From Dehalococcoidia bacterium SM23_28_2 (GTDB lineage: Bacteria; Chloroflexota; Dehalococcoidia; SM23-28-2): 33,021 bases of DNA. The DNA is taken from contig LJUA01000018.1 of assembly GCA_001303545.1 (NCBI GenBank), forward strand, positions 1 to 33,021, read 5' to 3'. Position numbers and translations under genes: made by a program. Shown one piece after another: positions 1-7,286 of the stretch. A model generated the notes under the pieces. It saw only the letters and a list, made by a program, of their open reading frames with translations. It was not told where the DNA came from and did not search any database. Positions within the stretch are counted from its first letter, which is position 1. Each line of letters begins with the position of its first letter.

Positions 1-963
1 GCCATCCGCGAACGAGCTCGTCAGAAGACGGGCCGGGAAGACCTAATGGTGGCCGTCGGCGCTACCCACAACCATTCCGCTCCGGACATGACTGGCGCCT
101 ACGGTGGCGTGTCCAGACGCTACAAGTGGCTGATCCACGAGCGGGCTTCGGACGCCGTGGCGGAGGCAGTGGCCGACATGGCGGCGGCCCACATCGGCTT
201 CGCCACGACCCGGCTGGAGGGCATCGTCAGGAACAGGCGCGATCCGGAAGGGGGGCCGGTGGACGAGGAGGTGGCGGTGATGGTGGTCGAGGGGAAGAAT
301 GACGACGCGCTTGCTGTGCTGGTCAACTTCGCCTGCCACGCCGACGTCCTGGGCCGACGCAATACGCTTATCACTGCCGACTTTCCAGCCTATCTCCGTC
401 GCGATCTGGAGAGAGAACGCGGCGGAACGGCCATTTTCTTCAACGGCGCTGAGGGAGACATCCATCCCTGCCAGAGCATCGAGGACCCCGACGATGAGAA
501 GGGGCTGCGCACGTTCGAGGAGGCGGAGGCGGTGGGCTCAGCCATCGCTAAGGCTGCCCTGGATGCTCTGGGGAAGGCGAAACTGACCTCCGATGTGGCC
601 ATCGACCTGCGGGTTGCCTATCCGGAGGTGCCGATGGACAACCGAAGGCTGAGGATCGCCAGCCTGCTGCGGATAATCCCCCGCAAGCTGCGCAAGGGTC
701 GCGTCCGCTCGGAGATGTGGGCGGTGAACATCAACGATGCCCAGATCGTGACCCTGCCCGGCCAGTTCTTCTGCAAGCTGGGGCTGGAGCTAAAGGAGCA
801 GATGAAGGGGCGCTACAAGTTCCTGTTTGGGCTCACCGCCGACGATCTGGTGCACGTGCTGCCGCCGGACGAGTGGGACCCCAAGCGGAAGGCGGTGGAG
901 GAAGCGCTCTCCCTGGGCGTGAACACCTGGGCGGCCATCAAGGAGCAACTGCCGCCGCTTTAA
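1..963 (+). CDS. Neutral/alkaline ceramidase-like hydrolase, 5' truncated by window edge
   Basis: The frame is open from base 1, so the true start lies outside the window; the first Met here (base 46) is internal. The protein shows marks of the neutral/alkaline non-lysosomal ceramidase N-terminal family: a THNHSAPD motif with the metal-binding His pair, an NRRDPEGGPVDEEV segment (family R-N-R...N/D-P), NFACHADVLG with a further His, and ITADFPAYLRRDLE. Characterised members cleave the N-acyl bond of ceramide using zinc. Many bacterial members have only this domain, as this one seems to, because it stops shortly after the domain without the usual C-terminal Ig-like domain. The substrate is not known. 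No signal peptide can be judged because the N-terminus is missing. The gene ends 54 bp before the start of the next gene on the same strand. Confidence 0.8.
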   Translation, partial: AIRERARQKTGREDLMVAVGATHNHSAPDMTGAYGGVSRRYKWLIHERASDAVAEAVADMAAAHIGFATTRLEGIVRNRRDPEGGPVDEEVAVMVVEGKNDDALAVLVNFACHADVLGRRNTLITADFPAYLRRDLERERGGTAIFFNGAEGDIHPCQSIEDPDDEKGLRTFEEAEAVGSAIAKAALDALGKAKLTSDVAIDLRVAYPEVPMDNRRLRIASLLRIIPRKLRKGRVRSEMWAVNINDAQIVTLPGQFFCKLGLELKEQMKGRYKFLFGLTADDLVHVLPPDEWDPKRKAVEEALSLGVNTWAAIKEQLPPL

Positions 964-1017
964 CGGCTGCCGATGGCCAGGCTTGGAGGCGAAAGCCTGA
1001 TTCGTGGGAGGTTTGCC

Positions 1018-2311
1018 ATGCGGTTTCCATGGCACTATCTGCTGGCCGTCGCAGGGCTGCTCGCCGCTCTCCTGCTACTGGCGGCCTGCGGCGGCGAGGG
1101 GGAAGAGGAGGCCACTACTCCGACGCCTAGTCCCATCCGAAGAGGAGGCCACTACTCCGACGCCCAGTCCCATCCCTACGCCGACGGCGACGGCCACTCC
1201 CACGCCCAGCTCTATCCCATCGCCGACGACTGGGCAGGCCACGCCCACCGCGGCCCCAACCGGCGGGCGCGTGCCGATGTTCCGTGGCGACCCCGCTCGC
1301 AGCGGCGTGAACCCCGGTCCGGGGGTTGAGCGCTCGCCCACGCTGCTCTGGCGCTTCCAGACGGACGGCCTGGTCTTCTCCTCGCCGGCGGTGGTGGACG
1401 GTGTAGTCTACATCGGCAGCGACGACAAAAACGTCTACGCTCTGGACGCGGCTACGGGTGAGGAGCGCTGGCGCTTCGAGACGACCGGCTGGGTCGGCGG
1501 CTCGCCGGCGGTGGCGGAGGGCGCAGTCTACATCGGCAGCGCAGGCTTCCTTCGGGGTCTCTACAATGTCTATGGCCTGGATGCCGACACAGGAGAGCAG
1601 CGCTGGCGCTTCCACGCAGGCAACGAGATTTGGTCCTCGCCGGCGGTGGTGGACGGAGTGGTCTACATCGGCAGCGATGACAGCCACGTCTATGCCCTGG
1701 ACGGCGTCACAAGAGAAGAGATCTGGAGCTTCAAGGCGGACTATTGGTTTCGGTCCTCGCCGGCGGTGGTGGACGGAGTGGTCTACATCGGCAGCCTAGA
1801 CAGCCGCGTTTACGCCCTGGACGCGGCGACGGGGGAAGAGCGCTGGCGCTTCCAGACGGGCGACAGGGTTGGCTCCTCGCCGGCGGTGGTGGACGGTGTA
1901 GTCTACATCGGCAGCGACGACAGCCACGTCTATGCCCTGGAAGCGGCGACGGGAGAGGAGCGCTGGCGCTTCCAGACGAGTGGCGCCGTTGGCTCCTCGC
2001 CGGCGGTGACGGACGGTGTAGTCTACGTCGGCAGCGACGACAGCCACGTCTACGCCCTTGACGCGGCCACGGGAGAGGAGCGCTGGCGCTTCCAGACTGG
2101 CGACAGCGTCGGCTCCTCGCCAACGGTGGTCGATGGTGTAGTCTACATCGGCAGCCAAGACAGCTACGTTTACGCCCTGGACGCGGCGACGGGGGAAGAG
2201 CGCTGGCGCTTCCAGACGGGCGACAGGGTTCGCTCCTCGCCGGCGGTGGTCGATGGTGTAGTCTACATCGGCAGCTACGACGGCTACGTCTACGCCATCA
2301 CTGAGGAGTGA
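1018..2311 (+). CDS. PQQ-type beta-propeller lipoprotein, reading frame broken near the N-terminus
   Basis: ATG 1018 follows GGGAGG at a 6-nt spacing and opens a classic lipoprotein signal (MRFPWH, hydrophobic Leu/Ala core, lipobox LAAC then GG). That frame runs into a Thr/Pro-rich linker at about 1102-1138, where a 37-bp tandem duplication shifts the frame by one. The rest of the linker and the propeller are read in frame 2 to the TGA at 2311. The propeller has eight copies of a roughly 40-residue unit (SSPAVVDGVVYIGSDDSHVY, then ALDAATGEERWRFQTGD), typical of PQQ/PQQ-like quinoprotein blades. The N-terminal strand LLWRFQTDGL probably closes the ring with the last, shorter unit. No quinone-binding or catalytic residues were recognised, so this is probably a structural or binding propeller on the outer face of the membrane. 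Removing one 37-bp copy restores a single frame. Confidence 0.8.
1102..1175 (+). repeat. 37-bp tandem duplication in the lipoprotein linker
   Basis: Two adjacent 37-bp copies, 1102-1138 and 1139-1175, differ at one base (cctag versus cccag). Each begins gaagaggaggccactactcc. Because 37 is not a multiple of three, the duplication separates the signal-peptide frame from the propeller frame. Confidence 0.92.
1378..2300 (+). repeat. 120-bp tandem repeats encoding propeller blades
   Basis: Near-identical units recur at exactly 120 bp (for example the tcctcgccggcggtggt block near 1634, 1754, 1874, 1994, 2234). Only the second unit is longer, by 15 bp. There are eight blades including a short last one. 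Units 4 to 8 are the most alike at DNA level, suggesting recent duplication or gene conversion. Confidence 0.9.
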
Positions 2312-2352
2312 TGGGCCCAAGGTGGGAGCCCGCGCGCTAGGTTCGTCGCTCG

Positions 2353-4080
2353 CTAGTATTCGGGGAACGTGACTCCTTCGAACCAGATAGCCACGGCGGT
2401 GGCTAAGTCGGGCGGTCCGAGGTTGGCCTGGCTGTCGACGATGACGTCGAGGAGGGCGGGCTTGCCCGAATCCACCGCTCGCTTCAGGGCGGGGGTGATC
2501 TCCTTGGGGTCCTCCACTCGCTCGCCGTACCAGCCGGCGGCCTCCGCCATTTTGTCGTAGCGCACGTCGGTGAAGTCCACGCCGATGTAGCGCTTGGCGA
2601 AGGAGCCATCCTGAGCGGCCTTGATCATGCCGAAGGCCCGGTCGTTGTTCACGATCATGACCAAGTTCGTCCCCAGGCGGGCGGCGGTCTCTAGCTCTTG
2701 GACGTTCATCATGAAGAAGCCGTCGCCGCAAATGGCATACACCGGACGGTCGGGGCAGATGAGCTTGGCAGCGATCGCCTTGGGAAGGCCGTCGCCGCCC
2801 TGGCCGGAGTCGCCGGCCCAAAGACAGGTGCCCGGCTCGTAGATGCGGGTCAGGTAGTTGGTCCAGACGGTCGTGTTGCCGCCGTCGGTGACGAATAGGG
2901 CATTTCGGGGGAAGAAAGTGCGGGCATCCTTCACCACGCGCAGGGGATGGATAGGGACCGCATCGGAGCTGCCCAGGTTCTCGAAGTTCTGTAACCAGGC
3001 GGCCTGAGTGGCTCGGTATTGGGTCAGTTGAGGGCTCTCCTCTCGCGGCTCAATTAGGGTGTCCAGAACGGCGTGGATGTCTCGCACAACCGCCTTGGCG
3101 TCGCCGAGGATGGCCAGATCGACCTGTCGATTCTCGCCCAGGCTCTCAGGGGCGGTATCGATCTGGATGATCGCCTGCTCGCTTGGCTTACCCCACATCG
3201 GCGACTTTCCCCAGAAGTCGAAACCCCCCAGGCGCGAGCCGATGACCAGCACTAGGTCGGCCTGGGAGCGGGCGAGGATGGATCCCAGTCCTGGAGGGAT
3301 GAGGTACAGAGGATGATCCTCGGGGATGGTGCCACGGGCAGTGACGCCGGTGGTCATGGGGCACCCCAGCAGTTCGGCCAGGGCGATGATCTCGTCGGAC
3401 GCGCCTGACCGCAGCGCCCCTCCGCCGGCGTGGATGACAGGGCTTCTGGCCTGGGCCAGCATCTCGGCCGCCTGCTTGATCAGTTGGGGGTCGCCGCTGG
3501 CGGCGACGGTGGCGCGATAACGAGCGGGCGGCAGGATCTCGATGTCTGCTTCTTCGCCCTCCTCGAAGAGGACGTCCACCGGCAGGTCGAGGTGAACGGG
3601 CCCCGGCCGACCGGTGGTCGCCTGGCGAAAGGCTTCCTGTACCATCTCTGGGATTCGCTTCCAGTGGGAAACGACAGCATTCCACTTGGTGATCGGCCTG
3701 AACAAACCGAGCTGGTCACATCCCTGAGTGGAGCCGTGGTCGGGGTAGGATTTCCAGGTCTGGTTCTGGGCGGTCAGCACCAGGATGGGTATGCTATTGA
3801 CATAGGCCTCGTAGACGCCGGGCACGAGGTCCACCGCTCCTGGGCCCACTGTGCCCACGCAGACGCCGACCTTTCCGGTGAGCCGCGAGTAGGTGTCGGC
3901 CATGTGGGCGGCTGCCTGCTCGTGGCGGGTCATGATGAACTCCAGCCCTTCTTCTCGGCCGAAGCGATGTATGGCATCCAGAAGGGTGGTTAGCTGACCG
4001 CCGGGGATGCCAAACACGAAGCGTGCGTCCTCCTGGATGAGACATTTGACCAGGACATCAGCTCCCAATATCTTGCTCAC
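2353..4080 (-). CDS. Thiamine-diphosphate enzyme, acetolactate synthase-like
   Basis: 575 residues of the three-domain ThDP enzyme family (acetolactate synthase, glyoxylate carboligase, sulfoacetaldehyde acetyltransferase, oxalyl-CoA decarboxylase). The N-terminal PYR domain has FGIPGG and RHEQAAAH with the expected catalytic Glu (residue 54). The C-terminal PP domain has GDG (452-454) followed 23 residues later by NN (478-479), the ThDP/Mg site. The start is taken as GTG 4080 because AAGGAGG lies 5 nt upstream on the minus strand; a longer reading to 4134 would begin inside the -35 box of a good promoter. No regulatory subunit or other ilv gene is adjacent, so a biosynthetic ALS role is not supported by context. 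The reaction is probably a 2-oxo-acid decarboxylation or carboligation with unknown substrate. Confidence 0.85.
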   Translation of the reverse strand: MSKILGADVLVKCLIQEDARFVFGIPGGQLTTLLDAIHRFGREEGLEFIMTRHEQAAAHMADTYSRLTGKVGVCVGTVGPGAVDLVPGVYEAYVNSIPILVLTAQNQTWKSYPDHGSTQGCDQLGLFRPITKWNAVVSHWKRIPEMVQEAFRQATTGRPGPVHLDLPVDVLFEEGEEADIEILPPARYRATVAASGDPQLIKQAAEMLAQARSPVIHAGGGALRSGASDEIIALAELLGCPMTTGVTARGTIPEDHPLYLIPPGLGSILARSQADLVLVIGSRLGGFDFWGKSPMWGKPSEQAIIQIDTAPESLGENRQVDLAILGDAKAVVRDIHAVLDTLIEPREESPQLTQYRATQAAWLQNFENLGSSDAVPIHPLRVVKDARTFFPRNALFVTDGGNTTVWTNYLTRIYEPGTCLWAGDSGQGGDGLPKAIAAKLICPDRPVYAICGDGFFMMNVQELETAARLGTNLVMIVNNDRAFGMIKAAQDGSFAKRYIGVDFTDVRYDKMAEAAGWYGERVEDPKEITPALKRAVDSGKPALLDVIVDSQANLGPPDLATAVAIWFEGVTFPEY

Positions 4081-4105
4081 AGCGTCCTCCTTCCTGCCCT
4101 CCCAG

Positions 4106-4134
4106 ATGATCGATGACTGAGCCGGGCTTGTCAA
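4106..4134 (-). promoter_or_regulatory. Sigma-70-type promoter for the ThDP enzyme gene
   Basis: On the minus strand TTGACA (4134-4129) is separated by 17 nt from GATCAT (4111-4106). Transcription would start near 4099, about 20 nt before GTG 4080, with the AAGGAGG ribosome site between. Confidence 0.6.
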
Positions 4135-4178
4135 ATAGCGGCAATGGGGTTCTAGTGACTCGTCATACGGCAGGGGCT

Positions 4179-6245
4179 TCAGGGGCTGAACGACCAGATG
4201 ACTCCGTAGGGTTGGGTGACGAGGACAAGGAGGGAGTCGAACTGCTCCAGTTGGGCGAGTTCGCTTGACCCCTGCCTGTCGGGGATGAACCGGAGCCAGG
4301 ACTGGTCGGGCTTTAGAAGGTAGATTATTGCAAACTGGTCATTGATGGCTTCCGTGGCCGATTCTATGTCCTGCGGAGGGCCGCCGTAGCAGACGCTGTT
4401 CCATCCCGACCCCAGGCTGACGCTCGTGAGGGCTGTGCTGGAGGTTTCTTGCTCCCAAATAGCGTCGCTGCCCATGAGGATGAACAGGGAGTCGTAGGGG
4501 CTGAGGGTTTTGAGGTTGCTGGCTTCCGGTCGGCCGGCGAACCACCTGTCGAACTGCTGATCGGGCCTGAAACGGTAGATGGCCACGGCGCTGTTCAGCA
4601 CGTTAGCCAGAGCCGTTTCGGTGGGCCGCTGTGGGCCCCTGTAGCACACAGCGTTCCAGTTGCGCACGAGCGGAACGGTGGTGGTGTTCACCGGCGGAGG
4701 CGGGCCTGGGTACAACTCGGGGCCGAAGCCGGCGAAGAGGGCATCGGCATCGCCTTGGTAGGCGTCGGAGGTGATGCCTGCGACCACGGCGATGGGCTCA
4801 TCGGAGGTGATCACCGCCGCTCCCTCGAAGTCGTCCGGTAGCAGGGCGTCGGTATGCTGGTCGAAGATCTTGGAGCTTGCCACAGTGTCGCTGAAGGACA
4901 GGGAGCCGCCCTCCAGTTCGTTGCTGTGGTAGGTGACCTGAATGTTGGCTGTATCGCCATCGGCGACCTGAACTTGGAACCAGGAGTTCCAGCCAGCAGC
5001 AGCGTTGAGAGGACCCTTCCAGCCCGAATTCTTATAGACCACCGGTAGCCAGACCTTGGTCGAGGCCGTCGACTGGGGGATGCCCGCGAAGGCCCCGAAG
5101 GAGGCCTTGCCGGGGACGGCGGAGGCCATCGTCTGGACAACCGCCAGCAACTGCTCACCAGTGATGGTGGCCGAGCCCACGAAGCCGTCGGGTAGGTCGG
5201 CCTCCAGGGCCTGGTCGATGACGGTGGAGGCCTGCACCACGTAGGTCTTGCGAAGGGAGCCATCGGGATCGGGAAGGCGTTCATCGCAGCAGTACGTGAC
5301 GCTCACTTCGGTCGTCTGGGTGGGGTCAGCAGTGCTGATGGAGAGCTTGGTGTTCCAGCCCGTGGTTTCACCGAAGTTCTTGAACACGAGAGGCACGAGG
5401 ACAGCGGTGGACAGGTCGCCTGTCCCCGAGGGATCCCAGCCCAGGCCCTTGTAAGAGGCGAGGCTGGGCTGCTGGCTGTTGAAGATATCGGCGCCGGCCG
5501 CCAACAGGGGAGCGGGGGTTGCCTCCTCGGCGTTGCTTACCGTCTCTACGATGAGGGAGCCCTCGAACTGCTCCGGGAGTTCCTCGGTCATGTTGGCCTG
5601 GTTGCGCAGGATGGTGCCTCCTGCCGGCAGGACTCGGCCGCCATTGGGGCACTGGGGGTCGGCCACAGCATCGACCGCCGGCTCGCTGAAGGCCACCGTG
5701 CCGTCGTGGCTGAGATAGGTCATCTGCACACAGGCGATGGTGGATGTGCTCACGTTCTGGATGGCGAAGCGTGTGTTCCACGCACCGTCGGGTCCAAAGC
5801 GGCTGTAGATGAGCGGTAGGTAGACACGGCTGGAGCCGACCGAGAGGCCGTTGTCGGCACCCAGGGAGAGGGCGGGTCTCTCTCCGATAGACTTGAGGAC
5901 GACGGTCTTTATCGGCTGATCAGCGGTGACCACGGCAGAGCCCGCGAAGCCGGAGGGCAGTTCGGGCTGCTGGGCTTGCTCGAAGAGGGTGGAGGCGCCG
6001 GGAGAGAGATCGTCCACGCTGTCCTGGGCGACGCGGAGGCCGTCAGGGTCGTAGTAGTCGACAATGACCGAAGCGGGGAACAGGCCGGCGTTCTGCACCC
6101 AGAAGGAGCTGTTCTCCACCCCCAGGGTGTAGGGCTGGCCTACAGGCTGGGCTCTAAGGCCACGGGGAGGATTAATGATGACCAGGATCGCCAACAGCGA
6201 GAGGAAAGCACCAAGGCCTAGCGCTATCCAGAGTCGTCCCCTCAT
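4179..6245 (-). CDS. Secreted multi-module repeat protein, function unknown
   Basis: 688 residues beginning with a signal peptide or anchor (MRGR, then a hydrophobic helix to about residue 24). The body holds four related modules of about 105-135 residues. Each has a strand-rich stretch such as LPLIYSRFG or VPLVFKNFG followed by WNT or WNS, and each ends in a motif like LPDGFVGSATIT or LPSGFAGSAVVTADQPI. This suggests repeated beta-sandwich domains. The C-terminus has two copies of a different module of about 80 residues marked by WN-VCY-GP and ending in a W-rich strand. No catalytic motif was recognised. It is likely a cell-surface or secreted adhesion or structural protein. It lies 98 bp downstream of the ThDP gene start on the same strand and has its own promoter (6286-6314). 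Confidence 0.65.
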   Translation of the reverse strand: MRGRLWIALGLGAFLSLLAILVIINPPRGLRAQPVGQPYTLGVENSSFWVQNAGLFPASVIVDYYDPDGLRVAQDSVDDLSPGASTLFEQAQQPELPSGFAGSAVVTADQPIKTVVLKSIGERPALSLGADNGLSVGSSRVYLPLIYSRFGPDGAWNTRFAIQNVSTSTIACVQMTYLSHDGTVAFSEPAVDAVADPQCPNGGRVLPAGGTILRNQANMTEELPEQFEGSLIVETVSNAEEATPAPLLAAGADIFNSQQPSLASYKGLGWDPSGTGDLSTAVLVPLVFKNFGETTGWNTKLSISTADPTQTTEVSVTYCCDERLPDPDGSLRKTYVVQASTVIDQALEADLPDGFVGSATITGEQLLAVVQTMASAVPGKASFGAFAGIPQSTASTKVWLPVVYKNSGWKGPLNAAAGWNSWFQVQVADGDTANIQVTYHSNELEGGSLSFSDTVASSKIFDQHTDALLPDDFEGAAVITSDEPIAVVAGITSDAYQGDADALFAGFGPELYPGPPPPVNTTTVPLVRNWNAVCYRGPQRPTETALANVLNSAVAIYRFRPDQQFDRWFAGRPEASNLKTLSPYDSLFILMGSDAIWEQETSSTALTSVSLGSGWNSVCYGGPPQDIESATEAINDQFAIIYLLKPDQSWLRFIPDRQGSSELAQLEQFDSLLVLVTQPYGVIWSFSP

Positions 6246-6285
6246 GGTCTACTGCATCTTCTTCCACAGCGAGACTTGATGCCTT

Positions 6286-6314
6286 ATCGTATCCTGGCTA
6301 CGTTGGCAAGTCAA
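6286..6314 (-). promoter_or_regulatory. Promoter for the secreted repeat protein
   Basis: On the minus strand TTGACT (6314-6309), a 17-nt spacer and TACGAT (6291-6286) form a good sigma-70 promoter about 40 nt upstream of ATG 6245. It lies just beyond the terminator at 6326-6372, so the gene can be transcribed independently of the riboswitch unit. Confidence 0.6.
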
Positions 6315-6325
6315 TTCTGCAAAAA

Positions 6326-6372
6326 AGGGGGAGGGGTGCTCCCAGCGGCCGGTAAGTCTGGAGAGCACCCCT
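6326..6372 (-). terminator. Intrinsic terminator of the riboswitch-led transcript
   Basis: Read on the minus strand, AGGGGTGCTC (6372-6363) pairs perfectly with GAGCACCCCT (6341-6332) across a 21-nt loop, followed by CCCCC and six T residues. It is a strong rho-independent terminator for RNA coming from the 6.4-7.1 kb region. Confidence 0.75.
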
Positions 6373-6398
6373 GCGGAAGGAACGGACATCGATGTGCA

Positions 6399-6485
6399 TC
6401 AAGGGGGTGACTTGCGCACAGGCGGTGAGCGCTCGGTTAAGGACAACACGTCTGTAACCACAGACAGGTTGACTACTCGTTTCAT
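6399..6485 (-). CDS. Possible 28-residue small protein
   Basis: A short ORF starts at ATG 6485 after two Shine-Dalgarno-like runs (AAGGA at 9 nt and GAAGGAG abutting the ATG). It encodes MKRVVNLSVVTDVLSL followed by a Pro/Ser/Arg-rich tail and stops 27 nt before the terminator stem. A hairpin (GTCTGT/ACAGAC, 6450-6465) lies inside it. No family is recognised, and chance occurrence is quite possible. Confidence 0.25.
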   Translation of the reverse strand: MKRVVNLSVVTDVLSLTERSPPVRKSPP

Positions 6486-6605
6486 CTCCTTCGTTCCTTA
6501 TTTGGCTGACCGAACCGTTGCTCGGTCGGTCCGCTCACTATCGCTGCCCGCTGTTGGCGGTTGCCGTTGGTCAGACTAGGATAAGCCTGGGTCGTGCATT
6601 CTGTT

Positions 6606-6628
6606 CATTCCTTCGAGACGAAGGAATG
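6606..6628. repeat. Perfect 10-bp inverted repeat with 3-nt loop
   Basis: CATTCCTTCG (6606-6615), loop AGA, CGAAGGAATG (6619-6628). It is not followed by a T run on either strand, so it is more likely an RNA hairpin or a protein-binding palindrome than a terminator. Confidence 0.6.
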
Positions 6629-6651
6629 TAAGATGGCTCAGGGGATATGGA

Positions 6652-6691
6652 GAAAAGGGAGTCGCTGCCTCTTGGGCTGACGTCCCTTTTC
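6652..6691. terminator. Bidirectional terminator-like hairpin
   Basis: GAAAAGGGA (6652-6660) pairs with TCCCTTTTC (6683-6691). A short GCC/GGC pairing sits in the loop. A-tract before and T4 after the stem occur on both strands, as in bidirectional intrinsic terminators, though the T runs are short. Confidence 0.4.
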
Positions 6692-6714
6692 GATCAGAAC
6701 CTGGTGCGACAGTG

Positions 6715-6948
6715 CTAGGCTATCACCTCCTCCCTGCTGCGCCGTGCAGGCCCGCGACGGTGGGGGTGCGGCAGTCCCTGAGCGGGTCGGCCGGGCACGG
6801 CAGTCCCTTGATGGGAGTGCCCCGATAAGGAGCCAGCAGGGAGGATGGAGACTACAAGAGGGAACGCCGGAACAGGTCCCCCCGGTCGTGCCGTGGCCGA
6901 GTAGACCCCTGGCCGGGTTCCGGCGTTCGCAGATGAGGCGTCGGTCAC
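6715..6948 (-). CDS. Doubtful 77-residue ORF directly after the riboswitch
   Basis: GTG 6948 lies 9 nt after AAGGAGG (6964-6958), which follows the riboswitch aptamer directly. A TTG at 6957 abuts the same site. The product starts MTDASSANAGTRPG and is rich in Pro, Gly, Arg and Ala with no recognisable family or membrane segment. A 12-bp inverted repeat (6862-6928) lies within it. The ribosome site argues for translation; the composition argues against a folded protein. A second SD-like GGAGGAGG occurs at its stop codon. Confidence 0.25.
   Translation of the reverse strand: MTDASSANAGTRPGVYSATARPGGPVPAFPLVVSILPAGSLSGHSHQGTAVPGRPAQGLPHPHRRGPARRSREEVIA
6862..6928 (-). other. 12-bp inverted repeat downstream of the riboswitch
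   Basis: GAACGCCGGAAC (6862-6873) is perfectly complementary to GTTCCGGCGTTC (6917-6928) across 43 nt that can form further GC pairs. It could be part of the riboswitch expression platform or of a structured non-coding RNA. No T-tract follows on the minus strand. Confidence 0.5.
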
Positions 6949-6957
6949 TTGTCCCAA

Positions 6958-7060
6958 CCTCCTTCGGCGGCTCGGCAGCCGTAGCCTTTCGGCTTTAGGC
7001 CCGAAGCTTTGCGCCTCGCCCTTTCGGGCGGTTTGCCTTTATCGGGAGTGTGGGCACTCC
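6958..7060 (-). ncRNA. c-di-GMP-I (GEMM-I) riboswitch
   Basis: Minus-strand RNA matches the GEMM-I aptamer. It has GGCAAACC (7037-7030), a P2 stem CGCCC with GAAA tetraloop and GGGCG, then GCGCAAAGC including CGCAAAGC-type bases 7013-7006. The P3 arm has GGGCCUAAAG and GGCUACGGC, resembling the tetraloop receptor, closing with GGCUGCCGAGCCGCC. G is kept at the position that is A in cGAMP-preferring variants, so c-di-GMP is the likely ligand. The 3' side runs straight into AAGGAGG (6964-6958). A 5' hairpin GGAGTG-CCCA-CACTCC (7060-7045) could exchange pairing with that site. No conventional gene follows before the terminator at 6326. Confidence 0.85.
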
Positions 7061-7071
7061 GCTCGACGTTG

Positions 7072-7090
7072 CCTGGTTAACATAACCAGG
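7072..7090. repeat. 8-bp palindrome upstream of the riboswitch
   Basis: CCTGGTTA (7072-7079) and TAACCAGG (7083-7090) around ACA. It sits just 5' of the aptamer on the minus strand and may be an operator or an RNA hairpin. Confidence 0.4.
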
Positions 7091-7286
7091 GCTGCACAGA
7101 TAAGACATCGGAATCGCGCATCTGTTACAGGGAATGCGTGTTAGGTTGGTAGAAAATCGTAGCTTCGGTGGCAGGAGATATGAAGTGAGCGCTGTTTTGG
7201 TGGGGATGCGGGGGCGGGTGGCGCGCTTAGTTAGCGCAATCAGTGAACGATTGAGCTTGCTGGCAGCGCTTCGGGGAGCCGACGGG

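Noticed and set aside
4081..4134. 18-residue N-terminal extension of the ThDP enzyme
   Set aside because: It covers the promoter, and GTG 4080 has a well-placed AAGGAGG.
6720..6734. TATCACCTCCTCC resembling the 3' end of 16S rRNA
   Set aside because: Only the anti-SD core matches; no other 16S sequence surrounds it. It is the complement of an SD-like run on the minus strand.
6380..6960. Group I intron after the c-di-GMP riboswitch, as in Clostridioides difficile
   Set aside because: I could not find the conserved P/Q/R/S core elements.
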